From DATCZB01 sp035513215 (GTDB taxonomy: Bacteria > Pseudomonadota > Gammaproteobacteria > Steroidobacterales > Rariloculaceae), in contig DATKCK010000053.1 in NCBI GenBank assembly GCA_035513215.1, positions 1 through 32,840 of the forward strand: a stretch of 32,840 nt of DNA. Reading direction: 5' to 3'. The translations under genes and the position numbers were made by a program. Shown in pieces: positions 15,532-24,404 of this stretch (the first letter of the stretch is position 1; each line of letters begins with the position of its first letter). The notes under the pieces were generated by a model. The model was not told where the DNA came from, ran no database searches, and saw only the letters and a list, made by a program, of their open reading frames with translations.

Positions 15532-17922
15532 CTAACGCCCGGCGCTGCGCGACTTCTCGCCCTCTCCGATCAGCGAGACGATGTCGGCGCCCCCGGCGCC
15601 GCGCCAGGCCCGCGCCCAGGCGACGAACTCGTCCGGCGGCAGCGACTGCGAGATGAAGAAGCCCTGCGCGGACTCGCAGCCGAGCTGCGTCAGGCGCGTC
15701 AGGCAGGCCTCGTCCTCGACGCCCTCGGCTACGGCCGCCAGGCCGAACTTGTGCGCGAGCTCGATCGCGGTCCTGACGACGGCCTCGTCCCGCTGATCGT
15801 CGATATTGAGAACGAAGGACTTGTCGATCTTGAGCTCGTCGACGGGCAACCTCTTGAGCTGGGCGAGCGCCGAGTGCCCCGTGCCGAAGTCGTCGATCGC
15901 GACCCTGAACCCGAGTCTGCGGATCGCGTTGATGACGGAGAGCGAGTTTTCGACGTTACGCATGATCGAGCTCTCGGTCACCTCGAGCGTCAGCGAGCCG
16001 GGGTCGATGCCGTGCCGCTGGCATAGCGACTCGAGGAACGGAGGAAGATACCGGTCCATCAGATCGTCCGGCGAGATGTTGGCCGACATCGAGATCTTCA
16101 GGCCCTGCGACCGCCAACCCGCCAACGTCGACGCCGCCTCCTCGAGCACCCACCGTGTCAGCTGCGAGATGCCGCCGGCCTGCTCAATCGCCTCGACGAA
16201 CGTGTCCGGCGCCAGCCGGCCGAGCTTCGGGTGATGCCAGCGGGTCAGCGCCTCGGCACCCGTGACGGCGAGCGATTGGCAATCGATCTTGGGCTGATAC
16301 TCGACCCAGAGCTCGCGGTTCGTGAGCGCGCGCGGGAAATCGCCGACGATCTGGATCAGCCCGAGCGATCGCTCCTCCTGCCCCGGCTCGTAGACACCGA
16401 CCGATCCCAGGTGGTGGCTTGCATGGCCGCGCGCAATGCCGGCGCAGCGCAGGAGCTCGGAGGCATTGATGCCATGATCGGGAAACAGCGATATGCCGGC
16501 CCGGATCTGAAGGGAGATGTTGGCGTTGCCGACGGCTACGCCTGAGCGCAGCATGGCCTGCAGGTCCCTGACGTAGTCCTCGGCCTGATCGTGGTCCGCA
16601 TCGGGTAGCACGACGACGAATTCCTGATGATTGAGGTGGCCCAGCAGCTCGCCTTCCCTGAGTCGATCGCGCAGGCGCCCGGCGACGAGCTGGATTAAGC
16701 GATCGGCCGTGCGGTGCCCGAGCGAGGCTGCGAGCTCGTCGAAGCGATGCATGACGAAATTGATGATGGCGAGCTGATCGGTTTCGGCGATCGCGTCGCG
16801 GATCTCACTGACGATGATCTCCCTCGTCGGCAATCCCGACAGGCTGTCGTGATGCGCCATGTGAACGATGTCCTGCTCACGATTCGCGATCGCCTGCTGC
16901 ATGGAATTGAAACCCTGCGCAAGAACGGCGAACTCGTCCCGCGAGCGGATCTCGATGGGCTTGCTGTATATGCCATCGGCCATCCTCTGCGCGGCATCGA
17001 CGAGCCGGCCGATCGGGCTCGTTACCATGCTCGAGAGCCACACGGCCGCCGCCACGGTCAAGAGCAAGGCGACGCTGAATGTCGCGATGAACTCGTTGCG
17101 CATAGCGCCGTAATCAGCCAGCACGTTCTCGATCGGCAATTGCAGCGCGACGTAGATGCCGTCCGACTCGTCGCGATAGGGACGAAGCTGGGTCAGCCAA
17201 CCCGGCGCATCGCTGAGCGACATCGCCCGATCCGCGGCATCGCCGAGACGGACATCAGCGAGCGCGGCATCGCGCACGTCGCCGGCAAGCGTCGTCGCAT
17301 AGACCGTCTTGCTGCCGACGCCGAAGCCGACGATCGTCGAGTCGAGCCCCGTGAGGCGGCCGATCTCCTCGACGAACTCGTCGTCGATCGGAAGCCCAAG
17401 CGTGGCCCAGGCGATCGGGACCGGCGCCTCGACCGGAACCGTCACGGCATGATAGGGCCGGTCGTCGATGAAGCCGACCGAGACCACGGGGTCCGTGTCG
17501 GTCGGGTCGGCATCGAATCGCGCCATGGCGTCGCGCGGAAACAGCGCCCTGCCGCCGCCGGTGCTGGCCAGATGCGACCCGTCGAGCTCGAAAATCGCGG
17601 CCGTCTCCATGCCGGCCCGGCGGGCATGGTTTTTCAGGAGCCCTTCGATCGACGGCACATCGCCACTCGCGACCGTGTCGCGAAAGCCGTAATCGAGCGC
17701 GAGCGCACTGACCGTCAAGGCCATTTGCTCGCTACGGCTTAACATGTACTCGTCGAAGACGACGCCGGCAAGCTCTACGCTGCGGTCCGCCTGATTCTGC
17801 TGCCACTGCCGGGCTTCGTTTAGGACCGGAAACAGCGTGCCGAGCTGAATCGCCGTCACGAGGACCACGGCAAAGAGCACGACCTTGAATCTGAATGTCA
17901 GGCGGGGCGCCCGCAAACGCAT
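15532..17922 (-). CDS. Membrane c-di-GMP phosphodiesterase: sensor-HAMP-degenerate GGDEF-EAL
   Basis: A 796-residue inner-membrane signalling protein. A first transmembrane helix is at about residues 12-33, then a periplasmic Cache-like sensor domain (about 35-275), a second helix (about 278-300), a HAMP linker (about 300-350), a GGDEF-type domain (about 355-515) and an EAL domain (about 530-775). The GGDEF site is replaced by HLNHQEF (429-435), so cyclase activity is not expected. The EAL site looks complete: E557 in EALTR, N615, E647, D677/D678 in DDFGTG, K698 and E733 in AEGVED, so it should hydrolyse c-di-GMP. It is divergent, across 133 bases, from the cupredoxin gene; this pairing is discussed as a finding. 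Confidence 0.92.
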   Translation of the reverse strand: MRLRAPRLTFRFKVVLFAVVLVTAIQLGTLFPVLNEARQWQQNQADRSVELAGVVFDEYMLSRSEQMALTVSALALDYGFRDTVASGDVPSIEGLLKNHARRAGMETAAIFELDGSHLASTGGGRALFPRDAMARFDADPTDTDPVVSVGFIDDRPYHAVTVPVEAPVPIAWATLGLPIDDEFVEEIGRLTGLDSTIVGFGVGSKTVYATTLAGDVRDAALADVRLGDAADRAMSLSDAPGWLTQLRPYRDESDGIYVALQLPIENVLADYGAMRNEFIATFSVALLLTVAAAVWLSSMVTSPIGRLVDAAQRMADGIYSKPIEIRSRDEFAVLAQGFNSMQQAIANREQDIVHMAHHDSLSGLPTREIIVSEIRDAIAETDQLAIINFVMHRFDELAASLGHRTADRLIQLVAGRLRDRLREGELLGHLNHQEFVVVLPDADHDQAEDYVRDLQAMLRSGVAVGNANISLQIRAGISLFPDHGINASELLRCAGIARGHASHHLGSVGVYEPGQEERSLGLIQIVGDFPRALTNRELWVEYQPKIDCQSLAVTGAEALTRWHHPKLGRLAPDTFVEAIEQAGGISQLTRWVLEEAASTLAGWRSQGLKISMSANISPDDLMDRYLPPFLESLCQRHGIDPGSLTLEVTESSIMRNVENSLSVINAIRRLGFRVAIDDFGTGHSALAQLKRLPVDELKIDKSFVLNIDDQRDEAVVRTAIELAHKFGLAAVAEGVEDEACLTRLTQLGCESAQGFFISQSLPPDEFVAWARAWRGAGGADIVSLIGEGEKSRSAGR

Positions 17923-18055
17923 CGGATCAGACCTGTGATCTGCTTCTAAGCGTTTGATAGTACGGTGATCTTCCGGGCCGGATTGTGCGGCATGTCACGG
18001 TTGGAGGGCCGTAATCCCGATACCGTTTTGACTTATTCTGCACGCTGGAACGCCA

Positions 18056-18781
18056 ATGCGAGACCGACCGTTGATGGCCGCCGCCGAGTCCCGCAGACGG
18101 GCGCCTTGGGCTTGCGCCTGTCTCGGCGCGCTTTGTGCCGTGCCCGCCGTCGCCGCGGCCGGCCGTCTCGAGGTACAGGTGCTCGATCGCGACGGCACCG
18201 GAGTCCCCGAGGTCGCCGTCTATGCCGTTCCCGTCGGCGCGAGTGCGGATGTCGCCGAACCGACGGCGCGCGCCGATGCCGGGCCGGCCGTTCGCAAGGC
18301 AACGATGAACCAGATCGGCCTCGCCTTTGATCCGCATTTGCTCGTTGTCGAGACCGGAACCGAAATCGAGTTCCCGAACGGCGATGACGTGCGCCATCAC
18401 GTCTATTCGTTCTCTCGTGCCAGGCGCTTCGACCTGACGATCGACTCCGGCAGCATTCACTCTGAGCTGCTCAGCTTCGATGTCCCGGGTCTGGTAACGC
18501 TCGGCTGCAACATCCACGACAACATGCTGGCCTATGTCCTCGTCGTCGATACGCCGCTTTTCGCGAAGACTGGCGGCGACGGCAGCGTGGCACTGCCCGT
18601 TTCGGACGGTCATTACGAGGTCCACGTCTGGACGCCGCGCCTGCCTGACAAGGCGCTGCCCGAGCCCGTCACTGTCGAGCTCGAGCACGGCGACGCGCGG
18701 GAGCTCGCATTCCGATTCGACCAGAAGCTCTATCCGCCGCATGAGCACAGCGAAACGAGCCTGCATTGGCCGCATTACTGA
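18056..18781 (+). CDS. Cupredoxin-domain protein (annotated methylamine utilization protein in relatives)
   Basis: A 241-residue exported protein. A signal peptide ends near VAAA (about residue 35); a start at the second Met (codon 7) is also possible. After a short carboxypeptidase-regulatory-like beta segment (GRLEVQVLDRDGTGVPEVAVYAVP) comes a plastocyanin-like domain at about 84-168. Type 1 copper ligands are all visible: H114 (RHHVYSF), C151, H154 and M157 (CNIHDNM). The C-x2-H-x2-M loop has the short spacing found in amicyanin, the electron acceptor of methylamine dehydrogenase. No methylamine dehydrogenase genes are present. A C-terminal beta segment (VHVWTPRLPD) and a His-rich tail follow. 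Its end overlaps the barrel gene by 16 bases. Confidence 0.85.
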   Translation: MRDRPLMAAAESRRRAPWACACLGALCAVPAVAAAGRLEVQVLDRDGTGVPEVAVYAVPVGASADVAEPTARADAGPAVRKATMNQIGLAFDPHLLVVETGTEIEFPNGDDVRHHVYSFSRARRFDLTIDSGSIHSELLSFDVPGLVTLGCNIHDNMLAYVLVVDTPLFAKTGGDGSVALPVSDGHYEVHVWTPRLPDKALPEPVTVELEHGDARELAFRFDQKLYPPHEHSETSLHWPHY

Positions 18782-20064
18782 CAGGCTCCGCCTGGCTCGG
18801 AGCGCTCGCCCTGCTCTCGGCACAGGCGGGCGCCGCGGATCTGTCGGATCGGCATGAGCTCGCGATCGAGCTCGACTGGAACCTGTTCGATGCGCGCTCG
18901 AGCTTAAGCGCCTGGACCGAAGGTGGGGCTGGCAAGCTGCGCTTCGACGCCGGCAGCTCGGACAATACGTTTGCGCGCGTCGCGATCGAGTACCGGGGCC
19001 AGATCACACCGACGCTGTTCGGGCGCGTCGTCGCCGATGCGATCGAGAACGCCCCGTCCTCCGCGGGTCTGACGGAAGCCTATCTCGAGTGGCGGCCGCT
19101 GCCGTCGGGTGTCGCGCGAAACCGCCTGCGCTTCGGCGCCTTCTATCCACCGTTCTCGCTCGAGAACACGGGATTCGCCTGGGAGAGCCCGTACTCGCGA
19201 TCGTTCTCGGCGATCAACGCCTGGCTCGGCGAGGAGATCAGACCGATCGGTCTCGACTGGCGCCTGAGCCGGCCCGTCGGCGGCGAGCGCTCACCACGGC
19301 AAATCGATGTCTTTGCCGGCGTTTTCTACGGCAACGATCCGGCCGGCACCCTGCTGTTCTGGCGCGGCTGGTCGGTCCACGACCGGCAGACGCGCCTCAA
19401 CGAGCGCCTGCCGCTGGCCCCGCTCGTGCTTCCCGGGCCGTCCGGCGGATCGCCGATCGTCATCGAGCGGCGGCTCGATCCTATCGCCGAGATCGATGAC
19501 CGGCCCGGCATCTATCTCGGCGGCGACCTGAGCTTCGCGAGACGCGCGAGGGTCTCGCTCGCGTTCTACGACAACCGCGCCGATCCATACAGCTTTCGCG
19601 ACGGTCAATGGAGCTGGGGCACGCGTATGAAGCACTTCGCGGCCCAGGTTGCCCTGCCCGGCGACATCGGCCTGATCGTTCAACACATGCGAGGCGATAC
19701 CGAATGGCTGGTGCCGCCGACGCGAGATGGCTCGATCTTGCCGACGACCGAGCACGTCACCGACGAGTTCGACGCCAGCTTCATGCTGCTCAGCAAGTCG
19801 GTCGGCGAGCGCCACCGAGTCAGCCTGCGCTTCGATGTCTTCGACTTCAGACGTCCGGGCGAATTCGAGATCGATCGAGGCGACGCCGCGACGCTCGCCT
19901 ACAGCTACTCGCTCAAGCCCCGGCTTACAATGCAGCTCGAGTGGATGCAGATCGAATCCTCGCGGGATGTCTGGCCGATGTTGCTCGGTCACGCATCGAC
20001 GCGCGAGACCGAATCGATGCTGCAACTCGGATTTCGCCTCTCGGTGTTCGACAGCAAAGGCTGA
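18766..20064 (+). CDS. Outer-membrane-barrel-like protein coupled to the cupredoxin gene
   Basis: No named family recognised. The 432-residue product starts at a TTG codon inside the end of the cupredoxin gene and has a signal peptide (about residues 1-23, ending AGA-ADLS). The mature chain is a run of alternating strands with Arg, Tyr and Trp typical of large barrels: NTFARVAIEYRGQI, AYLEWRPL, RLRFGAFYPPFSLENTGFAWESPYS (partly quoted), DVFAGVFYGNDP, VSLAFYDNRADPYSF, YSLKPRLTMQLEWMQI and a final MLQLGFRLSVFD. This resembles porins of the phosphate-selective O/P or DUF-type class. The 16-base overlap with the upstream gene implies coupled expression and a shared task. No later ATG in frame would keep the signal peptide. 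Confidence 0.75.
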   Translation: MAALLTGSAWLGALALLSAQAGAADLSDRHELAIELDWNLFDARSSLSAWTEGGAGKLRFDAGSSDNTFARVAIEYRGQITPTLFGRVVADAIENAPSSAGLTEAYLEWRPLPSGVARNRLRFGAFYPPFSLENTGFAWESPYSRSFSAINAWLGEEIRPIGLDWRLSRPVGGERSPRQIDVFAGVFYGNDPAGTLLFWRGWSVHDRQTRLNERLPLAPLVLPGPSGGSPIVIERRLDPIAEIDDRPGIYLGGDLSFARRARVSLAFYDNRADPYSFRDGQWSWGTRMKHFAAQVALPGDIGLIVQHMRGDTEWLVPPTRDGSILPTTEHVTDEFDASFMLLSKSVGERHRVSLRFDVFDFRRPGEFEIDRGDAATLAYSYSLKPRLTMQLEWMQIESSRDVWPMLLGHASTRETESMLQLGFRLSVFDSKG

Positions 20065-20074
20065 TCGCCGGCCG

Positions 20075-20290
20075 TCAGCGCCGCTCCGGATCCTCCTCCG
20101 CGCCCCACTGCCGCCGATGCTCGGCTTCGGCGGAAGCGACGATCTTCCGGTGCCGGTTGCTGAGCAAGAGGGAATCGGGCGAGCAGACGCGCGCGCGCAA
20201 AATGCCGAGGTCCGTCGCCGCGTCGAAGAGGCTCGGGTACCAGCGGCGCCAGCTGGGCAGGATGGCTTCGACCTGATCCTTGAGGCTCAT
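20075..20290 (-). CDS. Small hypothetical protein downstream of the sulfate activation gene
   Basis: A 71-residue frame from the ATG at 20290, starting MSLKDQVEAILPSWRRWYPSLFDAATDLG. It has no signal peptide or membrane segment and a charged C terminus; no family recognised. It follows the ATP sulfurylase/APS kinase gene by 44 bases in the same direction and ends 10 bases from the convergent barrel gene, filling the gap neatly. An upstream ATG at 20326 would give 83 residues. Real but unproven. Confidence 0.5.
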   Translation of the reverse strand: MSLKDQVEAILPSWRRWYPSLFDAATDLGILRARVCSPDSLLLSNRHRKIVASAEAEHRRQWGAEEDPERR

Positions 20291-20334
20291 GCGCTCGAAT
20301 CTAAACGAGCCCAGGAGTCTTGGCAACGAACCGC

Positions 20335-22047
20335 TTAGCGGATAAAGCCGAGACTTTCGAGCTTGACGATGATGCGGTGAGCCAGCATGTCGGGCGTCAC
20401 GTCGGACGTGTCCACAGACATTTCGGGATGCTCCGGCACCTCGTAGGGATCGTCGATTCCGGTGAAGCCCTTGATGAGCCCGGCGCGCGCTTTCGCGTAG
20501 AGTCCCTTTCGATCGCGCTCCTCGCAGACTTCGATTGGCGTCGCGACATGAATCTCGACGAAGCCGCCGACGGGCTCGATCATCTCCCGCACATGACGGC
20601 GCGTGCTTGCATACGGAGCGATCGGCGCGCAGATCGCGATGCCGCCGTTCTTCGTGATCTCGCTCGCGACACAGCCGATGCGACGGATATTGAGGTCGCG
20701 GTGCTCCTTCGAGAAGCCGAGCTCGCTCGACAAGTGCTTCCGCACGAGGTCGCCGTCGAGCAGCGACACGGGGCGCCCGCCCATTTCCATCAGCTTGACC
20801 ATCAGGGCGTTGGCGACCGTCGACTTGCCCGATCCCGAGAGCCCCGTGAAGAACACCGTGAAGCCCTGCTCATGACGCGGCGGGTGCGTCCGCCTGAGCT
20901 CTGCGACGACTTCCGGAAACGAGGACCAATCGGGAATCTCGAGGCCGTCGTGAAGCCGCCGGCGCAGCTCCGTGCCCGAGATGTTGAGCGTCCGGGCTCC
21001 CTGCTCGACCTCGTCGTCGGGCTCGTATTGGGCCCGGTCCTCGACATAGACCATGTTACGAAACGGCACCATCGTGATGTCGAGCTCATCCGCATAGTCG
21101 TGCATGATCTGCTGCGCGTCGTACGGGCCGTAGAACGGCTTGCCGTCGCGATCGTTGCCGGGCCCCGCATGATCGCGGCCAACGATGAAGTGCGTGCAAC
21201 CGTAGTTCTTTCGAATCAACGCATGCCAGACGGCCTCGCGTGGCCCGCCCATCCGCATCGCGAGCGGCAGGAGGCTAAGCGCCGTCGTTTGCTCCGGATA
21301 GTAGGGCAAGAGACGCTCGTAGCAGCGAACGCGCGTGAAATGATCGACGTCGCCGGGCTTCGTCATTCCTACGACCGGATGAATCAGCAGATTCGCCTCG
21401 ACATCCCTGGCTGCGCGAAACGTCAGCTCCAGATGCGCCCGATGCATCGGATTTCGCGTCTGGAACGCGATGACCTTGCGCCAGCCGAGCTTGCGGAACC
21501 GCTCGCGCGTCTCCCGCGGCGTATCCCTCAGATGCTTGAAATCGTAGTGGGTCGGCGCCTCCACACCATGAAGCGTGCCGCCGACATAGACCGGATGGGC
21601 GCGGTGCATCAGATAGGCCACGCCCGGGTGCGTGTCGTCGTTTGTGCCGAAGACCGCCCTGGCCTCGGCTTCCCGGTCGGGCCGATAGATGCTCTCGACA
21701 TCCATCGTTGCGATCAGAACGCCCTCGGAATCCCGCAACGCGATCCTGCGGCCTTCCTCGATCGAATCGGCGAACGGCTCGCCGACGTCGAGCGTGATCG
21801 GCACCGGCCAGAGCACTCCGCTCGCGAGCCGCATCTCGTCGCAGACGCGCCGGTAGTCGTCGCGGTTCAGAAAGCCCGTCAGCGGAGAGAACGCGCCGTT
21901 CAGAATGAGCTCGATGTCGCAAAGCTGGCGCATCGAAAGGTCCCACGACGGCAGATCGCGGGACGCCTCCTTCTCGGCGGCCGCCGCATCGGGCGGCAGA
22001 TATCGATCGACGAGATCCCCGCCGTGAGCTTCTTTCAATGCACCCAT
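20335..22047 (-). CDS. Bifunctional sulfate adenylyltransferase / adenylylsulfate kinase
   Basis: A 570-residue cytoplasmic fusion that first makes adenylyl sulfate from ATP and sulfate and then phosphorylates it to PAPS. Residues 1 to about 390 form the ATP sulfurylase of the homomeric (Sat) type, with QTRNPMHRAH (196-205) and GRDHAGPG (290-297). Residues about 395-570 form the APS kinase, with the P-loop GLSGSGKST (402-410), DGD (431-433) and the lid sequence YAKARAGLIKGFTGIDDPYE (in part). Both active sites look intact. This differs from the CysD/CysN enzyme of enteric bacteria. It follows the malonyltransferase gene by 4 bases. Together with the sulfite reductase operon it supplies sulfate assimilation. 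Confidence 0.95.
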   Translation of the reverse strand: MGALKEAHGGDLVDRYLPPDAAAAEKEASRDLPSWDLSMRQLCDIELILNGAFSPLTGFLNRDDYRRVCDEMRLASGVLWPVPITLDVGEPFADSIEEGRRIALRDSEGVLIATMDVESIYRPDREAEARAVFGTNDDTHPGVAYLMHRAHPVYVGGTLHGVEAPTHYDFKHLRDTPRETRERFRKLGWRKVIAFQTRNPMHRAHLELTFRAARDVEANLLIHPVVGMTKPGDVDHFTRVRCYERLLPYYPEQTTALSLLPLAMRMGGPREAVWHALIRKNYGCTHFIVGRDHAGPGNDRDGKPFYGPYDAQQIMHDYADELDITMVPFRNMVYVEDRAQYEPDDEVEQGARTLNISGTELRRRLHDGLEIPDWSSFPEVVAELRRTHPPRHEQGFTVFFTGLSGSGKSTVANALMVKLMEMGGRPVSLLDGDLVRKHLSSELGFSKEHRDLNIRRIGCVASEITKNGGIAICAPIAPYASTRRHVREMIEPVGGFVEIHVATPIEVCEERDRKGLYAKARAGLIKGFTGIDDPYEVPEHPEMSVDTSDVTPDMLAHRIIVKLESLGFIR

Positions 22048-22051
22048 TCAG

Positions 22052-23035
22052 TCATCCCGATTGATTGTCTCGAAGGGCATCCGCGGCCGCGCGGATGCCG
22101 GCGGTGTTGATCGCGGCGCAGTATTGCGCCTCGTGGCCGAAGCTCTTCAGGGACTTCTTCGCGACGCTCTCGAGATTCGGCCGCTTCTCCGCCGGGCCCT
22201 CGCCCTTGCCGATACCGCCGCCGAGCTCGACGATCGCATCGATTCCGGCCTCGACGACCCAGCGCATGCACGAAATCCATCTGACCGGATTGAAGAGCTG
22301 AAAGAACAGACGCGAGCGAATCGCGCCGGCTTCGTCGACGTGCAGCTCGCCCGTGTAGTTCGAAAGCACGGGAAATCGCATCGGCTTGAAATCACACCGC
22401 TCGAGCACGGGCCTGAATTTCTCGGCGGCGGCCACCATGTGGTAGGTATGAAACGCGCCCTCCGTCTTGAGCTCGATCGCGCGCTTCTGCGGGTAGTTCG
22501 CGGCGAGATCGTCGGCCAGGGATTTCAGGTCCTCGTCCGTGCCCGCGACGACCGTCTGATCCGGCAGGTTGGAGCCGCCAATGCCACAGAAATGCTTATC
22601 CGCCAGCGCTTTCGCCTCGTCGAACCCGAGTGTGGTCGCCAGCATCGATCCGCGCCCGAGCTCCGACATCAGCCGCCCCCGCTCGGCGACGACGGCGACG
22701 CCGTCCTCGAGACCGAGCGCGCCGGACGCGACGAGCGCCGTGTACTCACCGAGACTATGGCCCGCCGCAACGCCGGGCTCGATGTCGACGAGGCTCCGAA
22801 GTGCGGACAGACATGCCACGCCATGGGTAAGAAGCGCCGGCTGCGTATATCGCGTCATGTCGAGCTTGTCGTCCCGATCCTCGAACGAGAGCTTCGCAAG
22901 ATCGTAGCCAAGGACGTCGCTCGCCCGCTCGTATACCTCGCGCGCGACCGAAAACTCGGCCACGAGATCCGAGCCCATGCCGCGGTACTGCGAGCCCTGT
23001 CCAGGAAACTGTAACAGGATTTTCCGGGCGCTCAC
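22052..23035 (-). CDS. ACP S-malonyltransferase (FabD-like)
   Basis: A 327-residue acyltransferase of the FabD family, which moves malonyl groups from CoA to acyl carrier protein. The signatures are FPGQGSQYRGMG at residues 10-21, the nucleophile S94 in AGHSLGEY, R119 in AERGRLM and H196 in GAFHTYHM. It begins with GTG. The gene is not in a fatty-acid synthesis operon: no fabH, fabG or acpP is adjacent, and it sits between a transporter gene and the sulfate activation gene. It may be a second copy, serving a specialised acyl carrier protein, or the sole FabD displaced from its usual site. The end of the chain (about residues 275-327) is somewhat longer than usual. Confidence 0.9.
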   Translation of the reverse strand: MSARKILLQFPGQGSQYRGMGSDLVAEFSVAREVYERASDVLGYDLAKLSFEDRDDKLDMTRYTQPALLTHGVACLSALRSLVDIEPGVAAGHSLGEYTALVASGALGLEDGVAVVAERGRLMSELGRGSMLATTLGFDEAKALADKHFCGIGGSNLPDQTVVAGTDEDLKSLADDLAANYPQKRAIELKTEGAFHTYHMVAAAEKFRPVLERCDFKPMRFPVLSNYTGELHVDEAGAIRSRLFFQLFNPVRWISCMRWVVEAGIDAIVELGGGIGKGEGPAEKRPNLESVAKKSLKSFGHEAQYCAAINTAGIRAAADALRDNQSG

Positions 23036-23093
23036 GGGTCTTTGGTCGTCGGAATCGGCACGGCGCCGAGCATACGCTGCGCTCTGCGGCCGC

Positions 23094-24404
23094 TCAAGCT
23101 CGGTCCGGCACGGGCTCGCGCACCGGAATCAGGAGCAGCAGGCCGAGCACGAACAGCACGATGACGACGGACATGCCGACGCGCTGTGACCCGGCGAGCT
23201 CCGTGAGGAGCCCGAGCAGAAAGGGCCCGACGAAAGCAGTGAGCTTTCCGGAGAAGGCGAAGAAGCCGAAGAACTCGTTTTCCATGCCCTTCGGCACGTA
23301 GCGTGCCATCAGCGAGCGGCTCGCCGCCTGATTCGGCCCCGAGAAGATGCCGATGACGATGCCCGCGACCCAGAACCAGGCCGCGTCTCGCGCGAACACG
23401 CCGATGATGGCGGCCAGAATGAGTCCGAACAGCGAGATGACGATCGTTCGCTTCGCGCCGATCCAGTCGTCGAGATAGCCCATCGCGATCGCGCCGAGCC
23501 CGGCGGCAAGATTGATCGCGATGCCGAAGATCAGCACGTCGGTGATCGAAAACCCGAAGATCCCGGCCGCGTAGATCCCGCCGAAGGCAAAGATCGTGAC
23601 GAGCCCGTCGTTATAGATCAGACGCGCGACGAGAAACTTGACTGCTTCCTTGTGCTTGCGGATCTCGCGAAACGTCGACCTGAGCTGCTCGAACGAGCCC
23701 CGGACAACTGCGCCGCCGGGGCGCGCCGGCACGCTCTTCTGATGCACGAACAGGACCAGAGGCAGGCTGAATACGAGAAACCAGATTGCGACCAGCAGAT
23801 TGGTCGCGCGAATGTTCTCGCCGTTCTCGGTCGAGAAACCGAACCAGGGGCCATCCGGAAGGGCGGGGACGAGCTCTCCGAACCAGACGACCAGCGCATC
23901 GGGCTGCACGAGCATCACGAGAGCCGCAAGCAGGGCGAGCAATCCGCCGATGTAGCCGAGTCCCCAGCCCCAGCCCGATATGCGGCCGATGTCCGATCGC
24001 GTGGCGAGATCCGGCAGGTAGGCGTTGTAGAAAACGTTCGCGAACTCGTAAGCGACGTTGGCGATGACGAACCAGGTCAGGGCCGGAACGACCTCTCCCG
24101 GCAGGACACCGTAAAGGACGGCCGTCGCGGCCGCGGAAATCAGCGTCGCGACGACAAGGAATCGCTTGCGATATCCCCCCTGGTCGGCCAGCGCGCCGAG
24201 AACGGGCGAGCAGAAGGCGACGATCAGCGCCGTCGTCGTGATCGCGTAGCCCCAAAGCGCCTGGCCGCGGACCGAATTAGCGGCAATGGCCTCGGAGAAA
24301 TACGCCGCGTAAACGAATGTGACGACAAGCGTCGTGAACGGGGAGTTCGCGAAATCGTAGAGCGCCCAAGACCAGATCGCGCGCCGATCAGTGGCCAATC
24401 TCAA
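23094..24404 (-). CDS. MFS transporter, UMF1 family
   Basis: A 436-residue integral membrane protein with about 12 hydrophobic helices and a charged central loop (about residues 220-245). The opening IWSWALYDFANSPFTTLVVTFVYAAYF (in part) and the motif NVFYNAYLPDLA are hallmarks of the UMF1 (unknown major facilitator 1, Atg22-like) family. The substrate is not known; relatives are loosely linked to amino-acid efflux. The start is TTG, overlapping the TGA stop of the preceding gene (TTGA). A 58-base gap separates it from the malonyltransferase gene. Confidence 0.9.
   Translation of the reverse strand: MRLATDRRAIWSWALYDFANSPFTTLVVTFVYAAYFSEAIAANSVRGQALWGYAITTTALIVAFCSPVLGALADQGGYRKRFLVVATLISAAATAVLYGVLPGEVVPALTWFVIANVAYEFANVFYNAYLPDLATRSDIGRISGWGWGLGYIGGLLALLAALVMLVQPDALVVWFGELVPALPDGPWFGFSTENGENIRATNLLVAIWFLVFSLPLVLFVHQKSVPARPGGAVVRGSFEQLRSTFREIRKHKEAVKFLVARLIYNDGLVTIFAFGGIYAAGIFGFSITDVLIFGIAINLAAGLGAIAMGYLDDWIGAKRTIVISLFGLILAAIIGVFARDAAWFWVAGIVIGIFSGPNQAASRSLMARYVPKGMENEFFGFFAFSGKLTAFVGPFLLGLLTELAGSQRVGMSVVIVLFVLGLLLLIPVREPVPDRA

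Noticed and set aside
18028..18033. TTGACT as a -35 box for the cupredoxin gene
   Set aside because: The position 17 bases downstream has no -10-like sequence before the start codon at 18056.
18056..18781. Methylamine catabolism operon
   Set aside because: Only the cupredoxin carries that traditional label; no mauA, mauB, mauD, mauE or mauG-like gene is present.
20320..22110. A 596-codon open frame on the plus strand
   Set aside because: Fully antisense to the ATP sulfurylase/APS kinase gene, with no recognisable domain.
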